From: Polyangium sp. y55x31
GTDB lineage: Bacteria; Myxococcota_A; Polyangia; Polyangiales; Polyangiaceae
Length of the DNA stretch: 64,000 nt
Assembly (NCBI RefSeq): GCF_029946505.1
Contig: NZ_JARZHG010000022.1
Coordinates: 1 to 64,000, forward strand
Direction of reading: 5' to 3'
Shown piece after piece: positions 57,354-64,000 of this stretch (position 1 is the first letter of the stretch; each line of letters starts with the position of its first letter). The position numbers and the translations under genes are program-made. The notes below the pieces were generated by a model that did no database searches, had not been told where the DNA came from, and saw only the letters and a list, made by a program, of their open reading frames with translations.

Positions 57354-57972
57354 CCTGCACCCGCATCTTGATGCCGGGCAGGCTCGGCCCTCCGCCCAGC
57401 ACGTCCTCTGCGGTGACCGCCCCGCTCGCGTTGCGGATCTCCACGCGCACGCCGCCCGACTCCACCTCTTCGAGCACGCCCATGCCTCCGCCCGGCGCCC
57501 CGATCGGCCCCGGCGAGACGAACATCCTCGACCCGATCCGCTTCATCGTCGGCTCCTGGCTCCGCCCGAACACGAGCAAGCTCGCGGCCGCGATGTCGTC
57601 TTGATCGAGGATCGCCTTGTCGTAGACGAACACCGCCACGCGCCCGTCGACGAGCTCGATCGATCGGAGCTGGCGGCTCGGGATGCTCGTCAGCGCGCGA
57701 AGGCGCGACCGCGCGCGCTCGGCCGCGACGTATGCGTCGATCGCCTCCGGCGTAGCGCGCGCGCATCGCACCGCGGCGCGCGCGAAGAGCAGGTCCTCGC
57801 TCGGGTTCGCGCCGACGATCTGGTACGCCCAGGCCTTCGCTACGAGATCGAGCGCGCCGTCGTCGGACAGGTAGATGATCTTGTCGACCTGGACCTCGTC
57901 CAGCAGGAGCTGCGCCGCCCGTGCAAGCGCGGGCAGATCTCTGTTGGCCGGTCCGAGGATGCCTAGGCGCAT
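57334..57972 (-). CDS. Degenerate metallophosphoesterase (YfcE-like) protein
   Basis: The product has 212 residues. It is not a known enzyme by motif, but the order of elements matches YfcE/MJ0936-type metallophosphoesterases: first strand MRLGILGPANRDLPAL (in place of D-x-H-GN), KIIYLSDDGALDL (in place of GDxxD), VFGRSQEPTMKRIG (in place of GHTH) and VSPGPIG (in place of NPGS). All usual metal ligands except the second Asp region are lost, so it is probably a non-catalytic member. It is first in the operon with nadD and the DUF2520 gene. TCTACCCT lies 9 bases before the ATG. Confidence 0.55.
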   Translation of the reverse strand: MRLGILGPANRDLPALARAAQLLLDEVQVDKIIYLSDDGALDLVAKAWAYQIVGANPSEDLLFARAAVRCARATPEAIDAYVAAERARSRLRALTSIPSRQLRSIELVDGRVAVFVYDKAILDQDDIAAASLLVFGRSQEPTMKRIGSRMFVSPGPIGAPGGGMGVLEEVESGGVRVEIRNASGAVTAEDVLGGGPSLPGIKMRVQDGKSSG

Positions 57973-58063
57973 CGATTCGAGAGGGTAGATCAGGCGCGAG
58001 TCCTCGTGGACGTTTGTTTGCGGGGGCCGCTCCCGAGTTTGCCGTGCTATAGGGCCCTGGCCC

Positions 58064-59302
58064 ATGTTCCGGCGTACGCGGGCCTTCCGAGATCCGGTCA
58101 CGATCCACCTCGACGGCTCGCCGGTGCGTGCCGAGCGGGGCGAGCCGCTCGCGGCCTCGCTCCTCGCCGAGGACAAGATCATCCTGGCGCGGAGCCCCAA
58201 GCTCCACCGCCCGCGCAGCGCGAGCTGTTTCCGCGGCGGGTGCGACGGCTGCCTCATGCGCGTCGACGGCACGCCGAACGTGATGACCTGCCTCCACGCG
58301 ACCCGGGGCGAGGAAGAGGTCGAAGCCCAGAACGTCATCGGCTCACGCCAGGCCGATCTCCTGCGCCTGACGGACTGGTTCTTCCCGAAGGGCATCGACC
58401 ATCACCACTTCATGGCCGGCGTCCCTGCGCTCGGCACCCTCATGCAGACGATGGCCCGCAAGATCGCGGGCCTCGGTCGAATGCCCTCGGAGGTCGAGGC
58501 GCCGCGGCCTGCACGTGTGCTCGAAGCCGACGTCGTCGTCGTGGGCGCGGGCCTCGCGGGCCTCGTGGTCGCGCAGAAGCTCGGCGCCTCGGGCGCGCGG
58601 GTCGTCGTCGTCGACGATGGCCTCTCGCTCGGCGGCTCGCTCCTCGCCCTGCCCGATCACGCGCCGCTGCTCGAATCGATCCGCGCGAGCGGCGAGCTCG
58701 TCTTTTCGCGCGCCACGGCGGCCGGCGTCTACCTCGGGGATCTCCTCGTCGCTGCGGAAGAAGGCGCCGTCGTGGTACGCGCGCCCGCCAAGGTCTTCGC
58801 CACGGGCGCGCACGACGGCGTATCGGCCTTCCCGGGCAACGATCTGCCCGGCGTCTTCTCGGCGCGCGCGCTTTGCCTCCTTCATGCGTACGGCATCGAG
58901 CCCGACGGTCCCGTCGTCGTCGCGGGCGAAGGTTTCTGGGCAGACGAGCTCGCGCGTCGGCTCGGCGATCGCGTGGTGCGCGCCGCGGCTTCGGCCCTCG
59001 CGGGTGTGGAGGGCACGGGGTACGTGAAGCGTGTTCTCTTGCGCGAGGGAGCCGAAGAAGAGCGATCGATCGAAGCGGAGGTCCTCGCCCTCGCGCTGCC
59101 CGGCGCCCCTGCCTTCGAGCTCGCCGCGCAGGCGGGAGCCGAGGTTCGTTTCGATCCGGCGCGTGGCTACGCGGTCGCGTGTGACGAAAACGGCGCGGCC
59201 GGCGAAGGCATCTGGGCCGTCGGCGAGTGCACCGGCATGGCCTTCGATCCCGACCTGATCACGGCGGCCGCCGAGCGCTGCGCCGCCTTTGTCAACGCTT
59301 GA
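58064..59302 (+). CDS. 2Fe-2S / FAD-binding oxidoreductase (SoxA/HcnAB-like fusion)
   Basis: The product has 412 residues. The N-terminal part has a 2Fe-2S site like that of sarcosine oxidase alpha/HcnA (Cys55-x4-Cys60-x2-Cys63-x12-Cys76). The rest is an FAD/NAD(P)-binding domain (VVVGAGLAGL, 159-168, and IWAVGECTGMAFDP near the end). It combines the parts that form HcnA and HcnB in cyanide synthases or the alpha subunit of sarcosine oxidase. It has no C-terminal catalytic domain, so it is probably an electron-transfer dehydrogenase for an amine or amino acid. GTGCTATAGGG is 10 bases upstream of the ATG. Confidence 0.75.
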   Translation: MFRRTRAFRDPVTIHLDGSPVRAERGEPLAASLLAEDKIILARSPKLHRPRSASCFRGGCDGCLMRVDGTPNVMTCLHATRGEEEVEAQNVIGSRQADLLRLTDWFFPKGIDHHHFMAGVPALGTLMQTMARKIAGLGRMPSEVEAPRPARVLEADVVVVGAGLAGLVVAQKLGASGARVVVVDDGLSLGGSLLALPDHAPLLESIRASGELVFSRATAAGVYLGDLLVAAEEGAVVVRAPAKVFATGAHDGVSAFPGNDLPGVFSARALCLLHAYGIEPDGPVVVAGEGFWADELARRLGDRVVRAAASALAGVEGTGYVKRVLLREGAEEERSIEAEVLALALPGAPAFELAAQAGAEVRFDPARGYAVACDENGAAGEGIWAVGECTGMAFDPDLITAAAERCAAFVNA

Positions 59303-59304
59303 GG

Positions 59305-59326
59305 GCTCCGCTCCGGCAAGCGGAGC
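59305..59326. terminator. Hairpin between convergent FAD-protein and ccmB genes
   Basis: An 8-bp perfect stem GCTCCGCT-ccggca-AGCGGAGC begins 3 bases after the plus-strand stop and ends 19 bases before the minus-strand stop. There is no T run. Confidence 0.5.
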
Positions 59327-59344
59327 GATGCCCCCAAACCCCCG

Positions 59345-60025
59345 TCACCCGTCGATGAGCGTATCGAACAGCCCCACGCCGCCGGCGGTGAACACGAACC
59401 CGAACACGCCCATCAGCGCGAGATAATCGAAGAGCTCCCTCGTCTCCGCGCCGCCGAAGAGCTCGCGCGTGCCCGCCACGGCGGCGAGCAGCGTCGGCGC
59501 GAGCAGCGGAAAAAACACGCTCGCGAGCACGAGATCCCTCGCCCGCGTGCGCACCGTCATCGCGCCGAACAAGGTCCCCACCGCGGCGATCCCCGGCGTC
59601 GCGAACAGCGCGATCAAGACGAGCCCCGGCCCCATCCGGATCAGATCGACGGAAAAGAGCAGCGCGCTCACGGGGACCACGATCGCCTCCACGAGCCCCA
59701 CGAAGATCGCCACGCTCACGGCCTTCCCCGCGAAGATCGCGCCGCGCGACACGGGAAGCACGAGCAGCCCCGCGAGCGCGTTCTCCTCGCGCTCGCGTTG
59801 CCACGTCCGCCCGACGGCGAGCACCGACGCGAACGCGACGGAGACCCAGATCACGCCGGGCGCCACGCCTTCCGTTGCTTCCTGTCCGGCGAAGAACGCG
59901 AGGGACGCGATGACGGCGACGAGCACGGCGAAGAACCCGCTCGTGGTCACGATCTCGCCCGTGGACAGCTCGATGGCGAGGTCCTTGCCGGCGATGAGCG
60001 CTGCTTGCTTCAGGAATCGTTTCAC
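59345..60025 (-). CDS. ccmB: CcmB-like heme exporter subunit
   Basis: The product has 226 residues, typical of CcmB. About six transmembrane segments and the family's opening KDLAIELSTGE and PVSRGAIFAGK are visible. CcmB is the permease of the CcmABCD heme-handling complex in cytochrome c maturation. No ccmA, ccmC or ccmD lies beside it in this window. The GTG at 60025 was chosen from the fit to the family N-terminus. TATACC lies on the minus strand upstream as a possible -10, and the gene is divergent from gltX. Confidence 0.78.
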   Translation of the reverse strand: MKRFLKQAALIAGKDLAIELSTGEIVTTSGFFAVLVAVIASLAFFAGQEATEGVAPGVIWVSVAFASVLAVGRTWQREREENALAGLLVLPVSRGAIFAGKAVSVAIFVGLVEAIVVPVSALLFSVDLIRMGPGLVLIALFATPGIAAVGTLFGAMTVRTRARDLVLASVFFPLLAPTLLAAVAGTRELFGGAETRELFDYLALMGVFGFVFTAGGVGLFDTLIDG

Positions 60026-60120
60026 GTGCGAGCTCAGGGCCCGAGGGTATACACGCGCTCGCCGAGCGTGAGCACGCCGAGGCCGACAATCGAACCGAAA
60101 AATGCTACAGCGCGGGCGCC

Positions 60121-61581
60121 ATGGCACAAGGCAAGCCTCGCGTTCGATTCGCTCCCTCTCCGACGGGCTACCTCCACATCGGCGGGGTCCGGACCGCGCT
60201 CTTCAACTGGCTCTGGGCGCGCAAGACCGGCGGCACGTTCGTCCTGCGCATCGAGGACACCGACCAGGAGCGGAGCACGCCGGAGAACGAAGCGATCATC
60301 CTGCGCGAGCTGCGCTGGCTCGGCCTCGGCTGGGACGAGGGCCCCGAAGTCGGCGGCGAGCACGGCCCGTACCGGCAGATGGAGCGGCTCCCGATTTACC
60401 AGGAGTTCGTGGAGAAGCTCATCGCGGCGGGCGCGGCCTATCGCTGTTATTGCACGAAGGAGGAGCTCGACGCCCAGCGCGAGGCCTTGAAGGCCCGCGA
60501 TCCGAAGGCCCAGTTCCGCTACCCCGGCACCTGCCGCGACCGCACGGGCCCCGCTCCCGATCGCCCGTTCGTCATTCGCTTCCGCGCGCCGAGCTCGGGC
60601 TCCGTCACGTACCGGGATCTCGTGTTCGGCGAGGTCGTCACGCCGAACAACACGCAGCAGGACGCCGTGCTCGTGCGTGCGGACGGCGTCCCGCTCTACA
60701 ACCTCGGCGCGGTCGTCGACGACATCACCATGGGCATCACGCTCGTGGCGCGCGGCCGTGACCACATGATCAACACGCCGCCGCAGATCCTGCTCTACCA
60801 GGCGCTCGGCGCTCCCGTCCCGCAGTTCGCGCACCTGCCGATGATGCTCGCGCCCGACGGCCAGAAGCTCTCGAAGCGGCATGGCGCGGTCTCCGTCGGC
60901 GAGTACCGCGAGCGCGGCATCCCCGCGGTCGGCCTGCTCAACTACCTCGTCCGTTTCGGCTGGTCCTTCGGCGACGAAGAGATCTTCCCGATGCAGGATC
61001 TCGTGCAGAAGTTCAGCTGGGAGAACTGCAGCAAGGCCGACGGCAAGTTCGACGCGAAGAAGCTCGCGGCGATCGCGTTCGAGCACCTCAAGTCCTCCGC
61101 GCTCACGCCCGACGACGCGTACCTCGACAACACGCTCCCGTTCCTCGAAAAGCGCGGCCTTTCAGGCTTCGATCGCGAGGCGGTGCGCGCGGTCCTCCCG
61201 CTCATCCGCGAGCGCGCGCAGACGTACGCCGACGCGGCCGACGCGCTCGACTACTTCTTCCGCGATCTGCCCGTCTACGACGAGAAGGCCGTGAAGAAAT
61301 TCCTCGTCGCGGACAAGGCCCCGCATCTTCGGGCCGTGCGGGATCTCTTCGCGTCCATCGACGATTTCTCCGCGAAGAACCTGGAGGCGCGCTTCGGCGA
61401 GCTCCTCGCCGAGAAGAAGCTCGAGATCAAGGACGTGGCGCAGCCCGTTCGTGTCGCGATCAGCGGCCGGACGGCGACGCCTGGGCTCTTCGACGTCCTC
61501 GCGCTCATCGACAAGCCGCGCGTCCTCGCGCGCCTCGATCATGCGCTCTCCTTGATCGCGGCTTCGTCCGGGGCCGGCTGA
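60121..61581 (+). CDS. gltX: Glutamyl-tRNA synthetase
   Basis: The product has 486 residues, full length. The class I signature PSPTGYLHIGG (11-21, HIGH) and KLSKRHG (249-255, KMSKS-like) are present, with the anticodon-binding C-terminal region. It charges tRNA-Glu. ATGCTACAG is 10 bases upstream of the ATG and there is no Shine-Dalgarno. The CPBP protease gene follows after 6 bases, so both may be one transcript. Confidence 0.96.
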   Translation: MAQGKPRVRFAPSPTGYLHIGGVRTALFNWLWARKTGGTFVLRIEDTDQERSTPENEAIILRELRWLGLGWDEGPEVGGEHGPYRQMERLPIYQEFVEKLIAAGAAYRCYCTKEELDAQREALKARDPKAQFRYPGTCRDRTGPAPDRPFVIRFRAPSSGSVTYRDLVFGEVVTPNNTQQDAVLVRADGVPLYNLGAVVDDITMGITLVARGRDHMINTPPQILLYQALGAPVPQFAHLPMMLAPDGQKLSKRHGAVSVGEYRERGIPAVGLLNYLVRFGWSFGDEEIFPMQDLVQKFSWENCSKADGKFDAKKLAAIAFEHLKSSALTPDDAYLDNTLPFLEKRGLSGFDREAVRAVLPLIRERAQTYADAADALDYFFRDLPVYDEKAVKKFLVADKAPHLRAVRDLFASIDDFSAKNLEARFGELLAEKKLEIKDVAQPVRVAISGRTATPGLFDVLALIDKPRVLARLDHALSLIAASSGAG

Positions 61582-61587
61582 GCCGCC

Positions 61588-62544
61588 ATGTTCGATCTCG
61601 CCTCGACGCTCCTCGCCGCGGCGGCGGGCCCGACGGGCGCGCGCGCCGCGCCGACGCTCCTCGAGACGGCGACCAAGGCCCTCTTCCCCGTCGCCGCGTA
61701 CCTCGCGCTCGCGCCCGTCCTCTGGTTCTTCTTCCGTGGCACGTGGCGCGAGCTCGACGTCGCGGCGCACGAGCACCAGCGAAAAACCCTCGCCTCCGGC
61801 GCCTACGATTACCGCCCCGCGGTGCTCTTCGTGACCACCGCGCTCGTGCTTACGCTCCAGGAATATTATGGCGGCCGTGATTTCTATGAAAATCACCTGA
61901 AGCCATTCCTGCGCGAGCTCGAAAAGATGGGCGGCTTCGGGGTCGATCTCCGCAAGTGGAACGAGCTCTACGGCTACGGCTGGTGGGCTTTTACGCGCGT
62001 GTTCGGATACGTGGCGGTCCCGATGATCATCTGGAAGATCTGCTTCCGGAGGGACAGCCTGCTCGACATGGGCTTACGGGTCCGCGGCTTCTGGAAGCAC
62101 GCGTGGATCTACGGCCTTTGCCTCGCGGTCGTGGTCCCGGCGGTGGTGATCGTCTCGCGGGCTCCCGATTTCGGCACATATTACCCATTCTACAAGCAAT
62201 GCTCCCGCTCGTGGTTCGACCTCGCGATGTGGGAGACGATGTATTTCGCCCAGTTCTTCGCGCTCGAGGTCTTCTTCCGCGGCTTCTGGCTCTCGGGCCT
62301 GCGCACGACGCTCGGCTCCGGCGCCATCTTCGCGATGTGCGTGCCGTATTGCATGATCCATTATGGCAAGCCTTACCTCGAAGCGGCGGGCGCCGTGGTC
62401 GCGGGCATCGCGCTCGGCTCGCTCGCGATGCGCACGAAGAGCATCTACTCGGGCTTCCTCGTGCACGTGACGGTGGCGCTGCTCATGGATCTGCTGGCGC
62501 TCTCGCATCGAAACGCGCTGCCCACGTCGCTCTGGGGGCCCTGA
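61588..62544 (+). CDS. CPBP-family intramembrane protease (myxosortase-like candidate)
   Basis: The product has 318 residues. Eight or so hydrophobic segments include the CPBP signature EVFFRGF (about 226) and MIHYGKPYLEAAGA (about 255), with the Glu-x3-Arg and His residues of Abi/CPBP proteases. Family members process membrane proteins, and some CPBP enzymes sort MYXO-CTERM proteins in myxobacteria. A MYXO-CTERM-type substrate is encoded at 20555-23152, so a myxosortase role is possible but not shown. The gene starts 6 bases after gltX. Confidence 0.75.
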   Translation: MFDLASTLLAAAAGPTGARAAPTLLETATKALFPVAAYLALAPVLWFFFRGTWRELDVAAHEHQRKTLASGAYDYRPAVLFVTTALVLTLQEYYGGRDFYENHLKPFLRELEKMGGFGVDLRKWNELYGYGWWAFTRVFGYVAVPMIIWKICFRRDSLLDMGLRVRGFWKHAWIYGLCLAVVVPAVVIVSRAPDFGTYYPFYKQCSRSWFDLAMWETMYFAQFFALEVFFRGFWLSGLRTTLGSGAIFAMCVPYCMIHYGKPYLEAAGAVVAGIALGSLAMRTKSIYSGFLVHVTVALLMDLLALSHRNALPTSLWGP

Positions 62545-62601
62545 GCCCTGGTAAGCGCAGTTCCTAGGAAGGATCGGCCCACCTCGCCGGTTCGGCCCCT
62601 G

Positions 62602-63321
62602 ATGCCGCCGCCCGATCGTGTGCTATCCTGGCCTCGCTTGGCCGCCTCTTCGCTCTCCTCCGCCCACGCCGTCCTCGGCCTCCTCGGCCTCGGGGCGGCG
62701 CTGCTCGTCCCGGGCCGCGCAAACGCCGACATTTATACCTACACGGACGCGCAGGGAAACGTGCACGTCACGAGCCAACCCGTCCGCGGCGGAAAATCGG
62801 GCGGAAAGATGGATCGGATCACGAGCGGAGACGGCACGAAATCGCGCAAGAAGGCGGCGCAGCTTTTCACGGTGTCGATGCCGAGCGACCGATCGCCGGA
62901 GCGTTTTGGACGTTACGACTCGTGGATCCGCGAAGGCGCGCGTCTTTATCGCCTCCCCGAGGAGCTCATTCGCGCGATCATCAAGTGCGAGAGCGACTTC
63001 GATCCGCGCGCGGTCTCGCCCACGGGCGCGCAGGGCCTGATGCAGCTCATGCCGGCGACGGCGCTGCGAATGCAGGTGCGTGACGCCTTCGATCCTCGCG
63101 AAAACATCCTCGGCGGCTCGCGTTATCTGCGCGTGCTCGCGAACATGTTCAACGGCGATCTCGAGCTCACCGTGGCGGGATACAACGCGGGCGAAAATGC
63201 CGTCATGAAGTACCAGGGCATCCCGCCGTACGAAGAGACGCAAGGGTACGTCGGGTGCGTGGTCGGCCATTACCGGGCCTTCAAGGCCCTCGACGGTGAG
63301 GGGCTCCGGTCGGCCCGCTGA
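62602..63321 (+). CDS. Lytic transglycosylase with DUF4124-like N-terminus
   Basis: The product has 239 residues. A signal peptide or anchor (about 1-42) is followed by a DUF4124-like segment (IYTYTDAQGNVHVTS) and a SLT domain with catalytic Glu in KCESDFDPRAVSPTGAQG (about 129) and the GLMQLMP and AGYNAGE motifs. It cleaves peptidoglycan to 1,6-anhydro products in the periplasm. An alternative start TTG at 62638 follows GTGCTATCCTGG directly, a pattern seen before other genes here; it would remove 12 residues but keep the signal. Confidence 0.88.
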   Translation: MPPPDRVLSWPRLAASSLSSAHAVLGLLGLGAALLVPGRANADIYTYTDAQGNVHVTSQPVRGGKSGGKMDRITSGDGTKSRKKAAQLFTVSMPSDRSPERFGRYDSWIREGARLYRLPEELIRAIIKCESDFDPRAVSPTGAQGLMQLMPATALRMQVRDAFDPRENILGGSRYLRVLANMFNGDLELTVAGYNAGENAVMKYQGIPPYEETQGYVGCVVGHYRAFKALDGEGLRSAR

Positions 63322-63460
63322 GCGGGCCTTCCTCTGCCCCCCACACCCCCCGCCCGTTCGAGCGGGAAGCGAATTCAACGCAGCGCAGCAATCGGGAGGC
63401 ATCACGAGTCCCTGGAGACCCCGGGGCCGTCCCTGTGCTACGATCGGCCCTTCCTGCAGG
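63322..63460. other. Intergenic gap before kamA
   Basis: No gene or recognisable RNA is seen between the transglycosylase stop and the kamA promoter. Part of it is C-rich and GTGCTACGAT (63435-63444) resembles a -10 element without a following start codon. Confidence 0.4.
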
Positions 63461-63488
63461 TTGCACGAACGCCCGATTGTTCTATATG
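63461..63488 (+). promoter_or_regulatory. Candidate promoter of the lysine 2,3-aminomutase-like gene
   Basis: TTGCAC (63461-63466) and TATATG (63483-63488) are separated by 16 bases. The start codon is 60 bases downstream, giving a leader of about 53 bases. Confidence 0.4.
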
Positions 63489-63547
63489 GCGCTCGTCAGC
63501 CGGGCGAGCCCGAGGGCCGCCGTGCATAACCCGCTTGGGGGCGAACC

Positions 63548-64000
63548 ATGACTGCCCAAAGCCTCGTCGAGCTCAGCAAACGCACCTACGAAATCGTGCC
63601 GCTCAAGCCCCCGGTCGATCCGGCGAGGCTCGAGTACAAGAACTTCAAGGAAGCGCCGGACTGGCGGAGGATCCCCGCCTATGCCGACGTCACCGAGGAG
63701 CAATTCCTCGATCACCGCTGGCAGTCGAAGAAATCGATTACCCGGCCCGACAAACTGCTCGAAGCCCTGCGTGATCTCGTCTCCGAGGACTTCATCAAGG
63801 ACGCGACCGAGGGCTTTGCCCGCGCCCCGATGAGCGTGCGCGTCTCGCCGTACCTGCTTTCGCTCATCGACTGGAACGACCCCTACCGTGATCCGCTGCG
63901 CACCCAGTTCATCCCGCTGAAATCGCGCTTCTTGCCGGATCACCCGAAGCTCGGGCTCGACTCGCTCCACGAGCGCGCGGACGCGCCAGTCCCGGGGCTC
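63548..64000 (+). CDS. kamA: Lysine 2,3-aminomutase-like radical SAM enzyme, 5' part (cut by window edge)
   Basis: The first 151 codons are in frame to the last base of the window. DHRWQSKKSIT, SLIDWNDPYRDPLRTQFIP, LDSLHERADAPVPGL match the N-terminal region of KamA, which lies before its radical SAM CxxxCxxC motif; that motif would be beyond the window. KamA converts L-lysine to beta-lysine (3,6-diaminohexanoate) with PLP, a 4Fe-4S cluster and SAM. Glutamate or arginine 2,3-aminomutase cannot be excluded without the C-terminal half. kdd of the same pathway is at 46856. No Shine-Dalgarno was found, and a promoter lies at 63461-63488. Confidence 0.8.
   Translation, partial: MTAQSLVELSKRTYEIVPLKPPVDPARLEYKNFKEAPDWRRIPAYADVTEEQFLDHRWQSKKSITRPDKLLEALRDLVSEDFIKDATEGFARAPMSVRVSPYLLSLIDWNDPYRDPLRTQFIPLKSRFLPDHPKLGLDSLHERADAPVPGL

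Noticed and set aside
63535-63774. Short frame at the start of kamA
   Set aside because: Out of frame with kamA, which has clear motifs in its own frame to the window end.

Overview
The window is chromosomal DNA from a very GC-rich bacterium, most likely a myxobacterium of the Polyangiales (Sorangium/Polyangium-like). This is inferred from several features: a secreted protein with a MYXO-CTERM-type tail and TSP3/MopE-like metal-binding repeats, two FHA-DUF4388 signalling proteins, a zinc-ribbon/Ser-Thr kinase/AAA fusion, a very large sigma-54 activator, many Gly/Pro-rich lipoproteins, and frequent GTG starts. I see no rRNA, tRNA, CRISPR array, prophage or transposase. Coding density is high and most non-coding stretches are short.

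Layout. 1-14.3 kb is a cell-envelope region: a small secreted protein, a carboxypeptidase-regulatory-like repeat protein, a YkgJ-type cysteine-cluster protein, a large lipoprotein, an expansin-like lipoprotein transcribed into a GH13 alpha-glucosidase, an L,D-transpeptidase, a FUSC membrane protein, and a tandemly duplicated secreted protein. 14.5-20.5 kb is lipid metabolism: an esterase, a tight ACP / SAM-methyltransferase / fatty acyl-AMP ligase operon, an alpha/beta hydrolase and a glutaryl-CoA-dehydrogenase-like enzyme. 20.5-29.3 kb holds the MYXO-CTERM protein, FHA-DUF4388 protein 1 and a 1609-residue zinc metalloprotease lipoprotein. 29.5-38 kb holds hisD, a SUKH-like protein, a uracil-phosphoribosyltransferase-like protein, an App1-like HAD phosphatase, the kinase and a GspE-N-domain protein. 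38-41 kb holds a CaiB/BaiF CoA-transferase, an SCP2 protein and a membrane protein. 41-50 kb holds a copper P-type ATPase, rplC, rlmE, a ChaC-like cyclotransferase, FHA-DUF4388 protein 2, and 3,5-diaminohexanoate dehydrogenase (kdd) followed by formate-tetrahydrofolate ligase (fhs). 49.6-58 kb is a minus-strand block: histidine kinase, lipoprotein, sigma-54 activator, DUF2520 protein, nadD, and a degenerate metallophosphoesterase-like protein. 58-64 kb holds a 2Fe-2S/FAD protein, a ccmB-like gene, gltX, a CPBP protease (myxosortase-like candidate), a lytic transglycosylase, and the 5' part of a lysine 2,3-aminomutase (kamA), cut by the window edge.

How they fit together. kdd and kamA belong to one pathway (lysine to 3,5-diaminohexanoate to acetoacetate/butyryl-CoA precursors) but lie about 16 kb apart. 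The ACP/MT/FAAL operon is the best candidate for an undescribed small biosynthetic system. Three arrays of hairpin modules (3.7, 32.5 and 38 kb) each sit between convergent genes and share modules in both orientations, so they form a dispersed palindromic repeat family. A roughly 1.1 kb tandem duplication explains the paired secreted proteins at 12.4-14.1 kb and left behind a scrap of the upstream FUSC gene.
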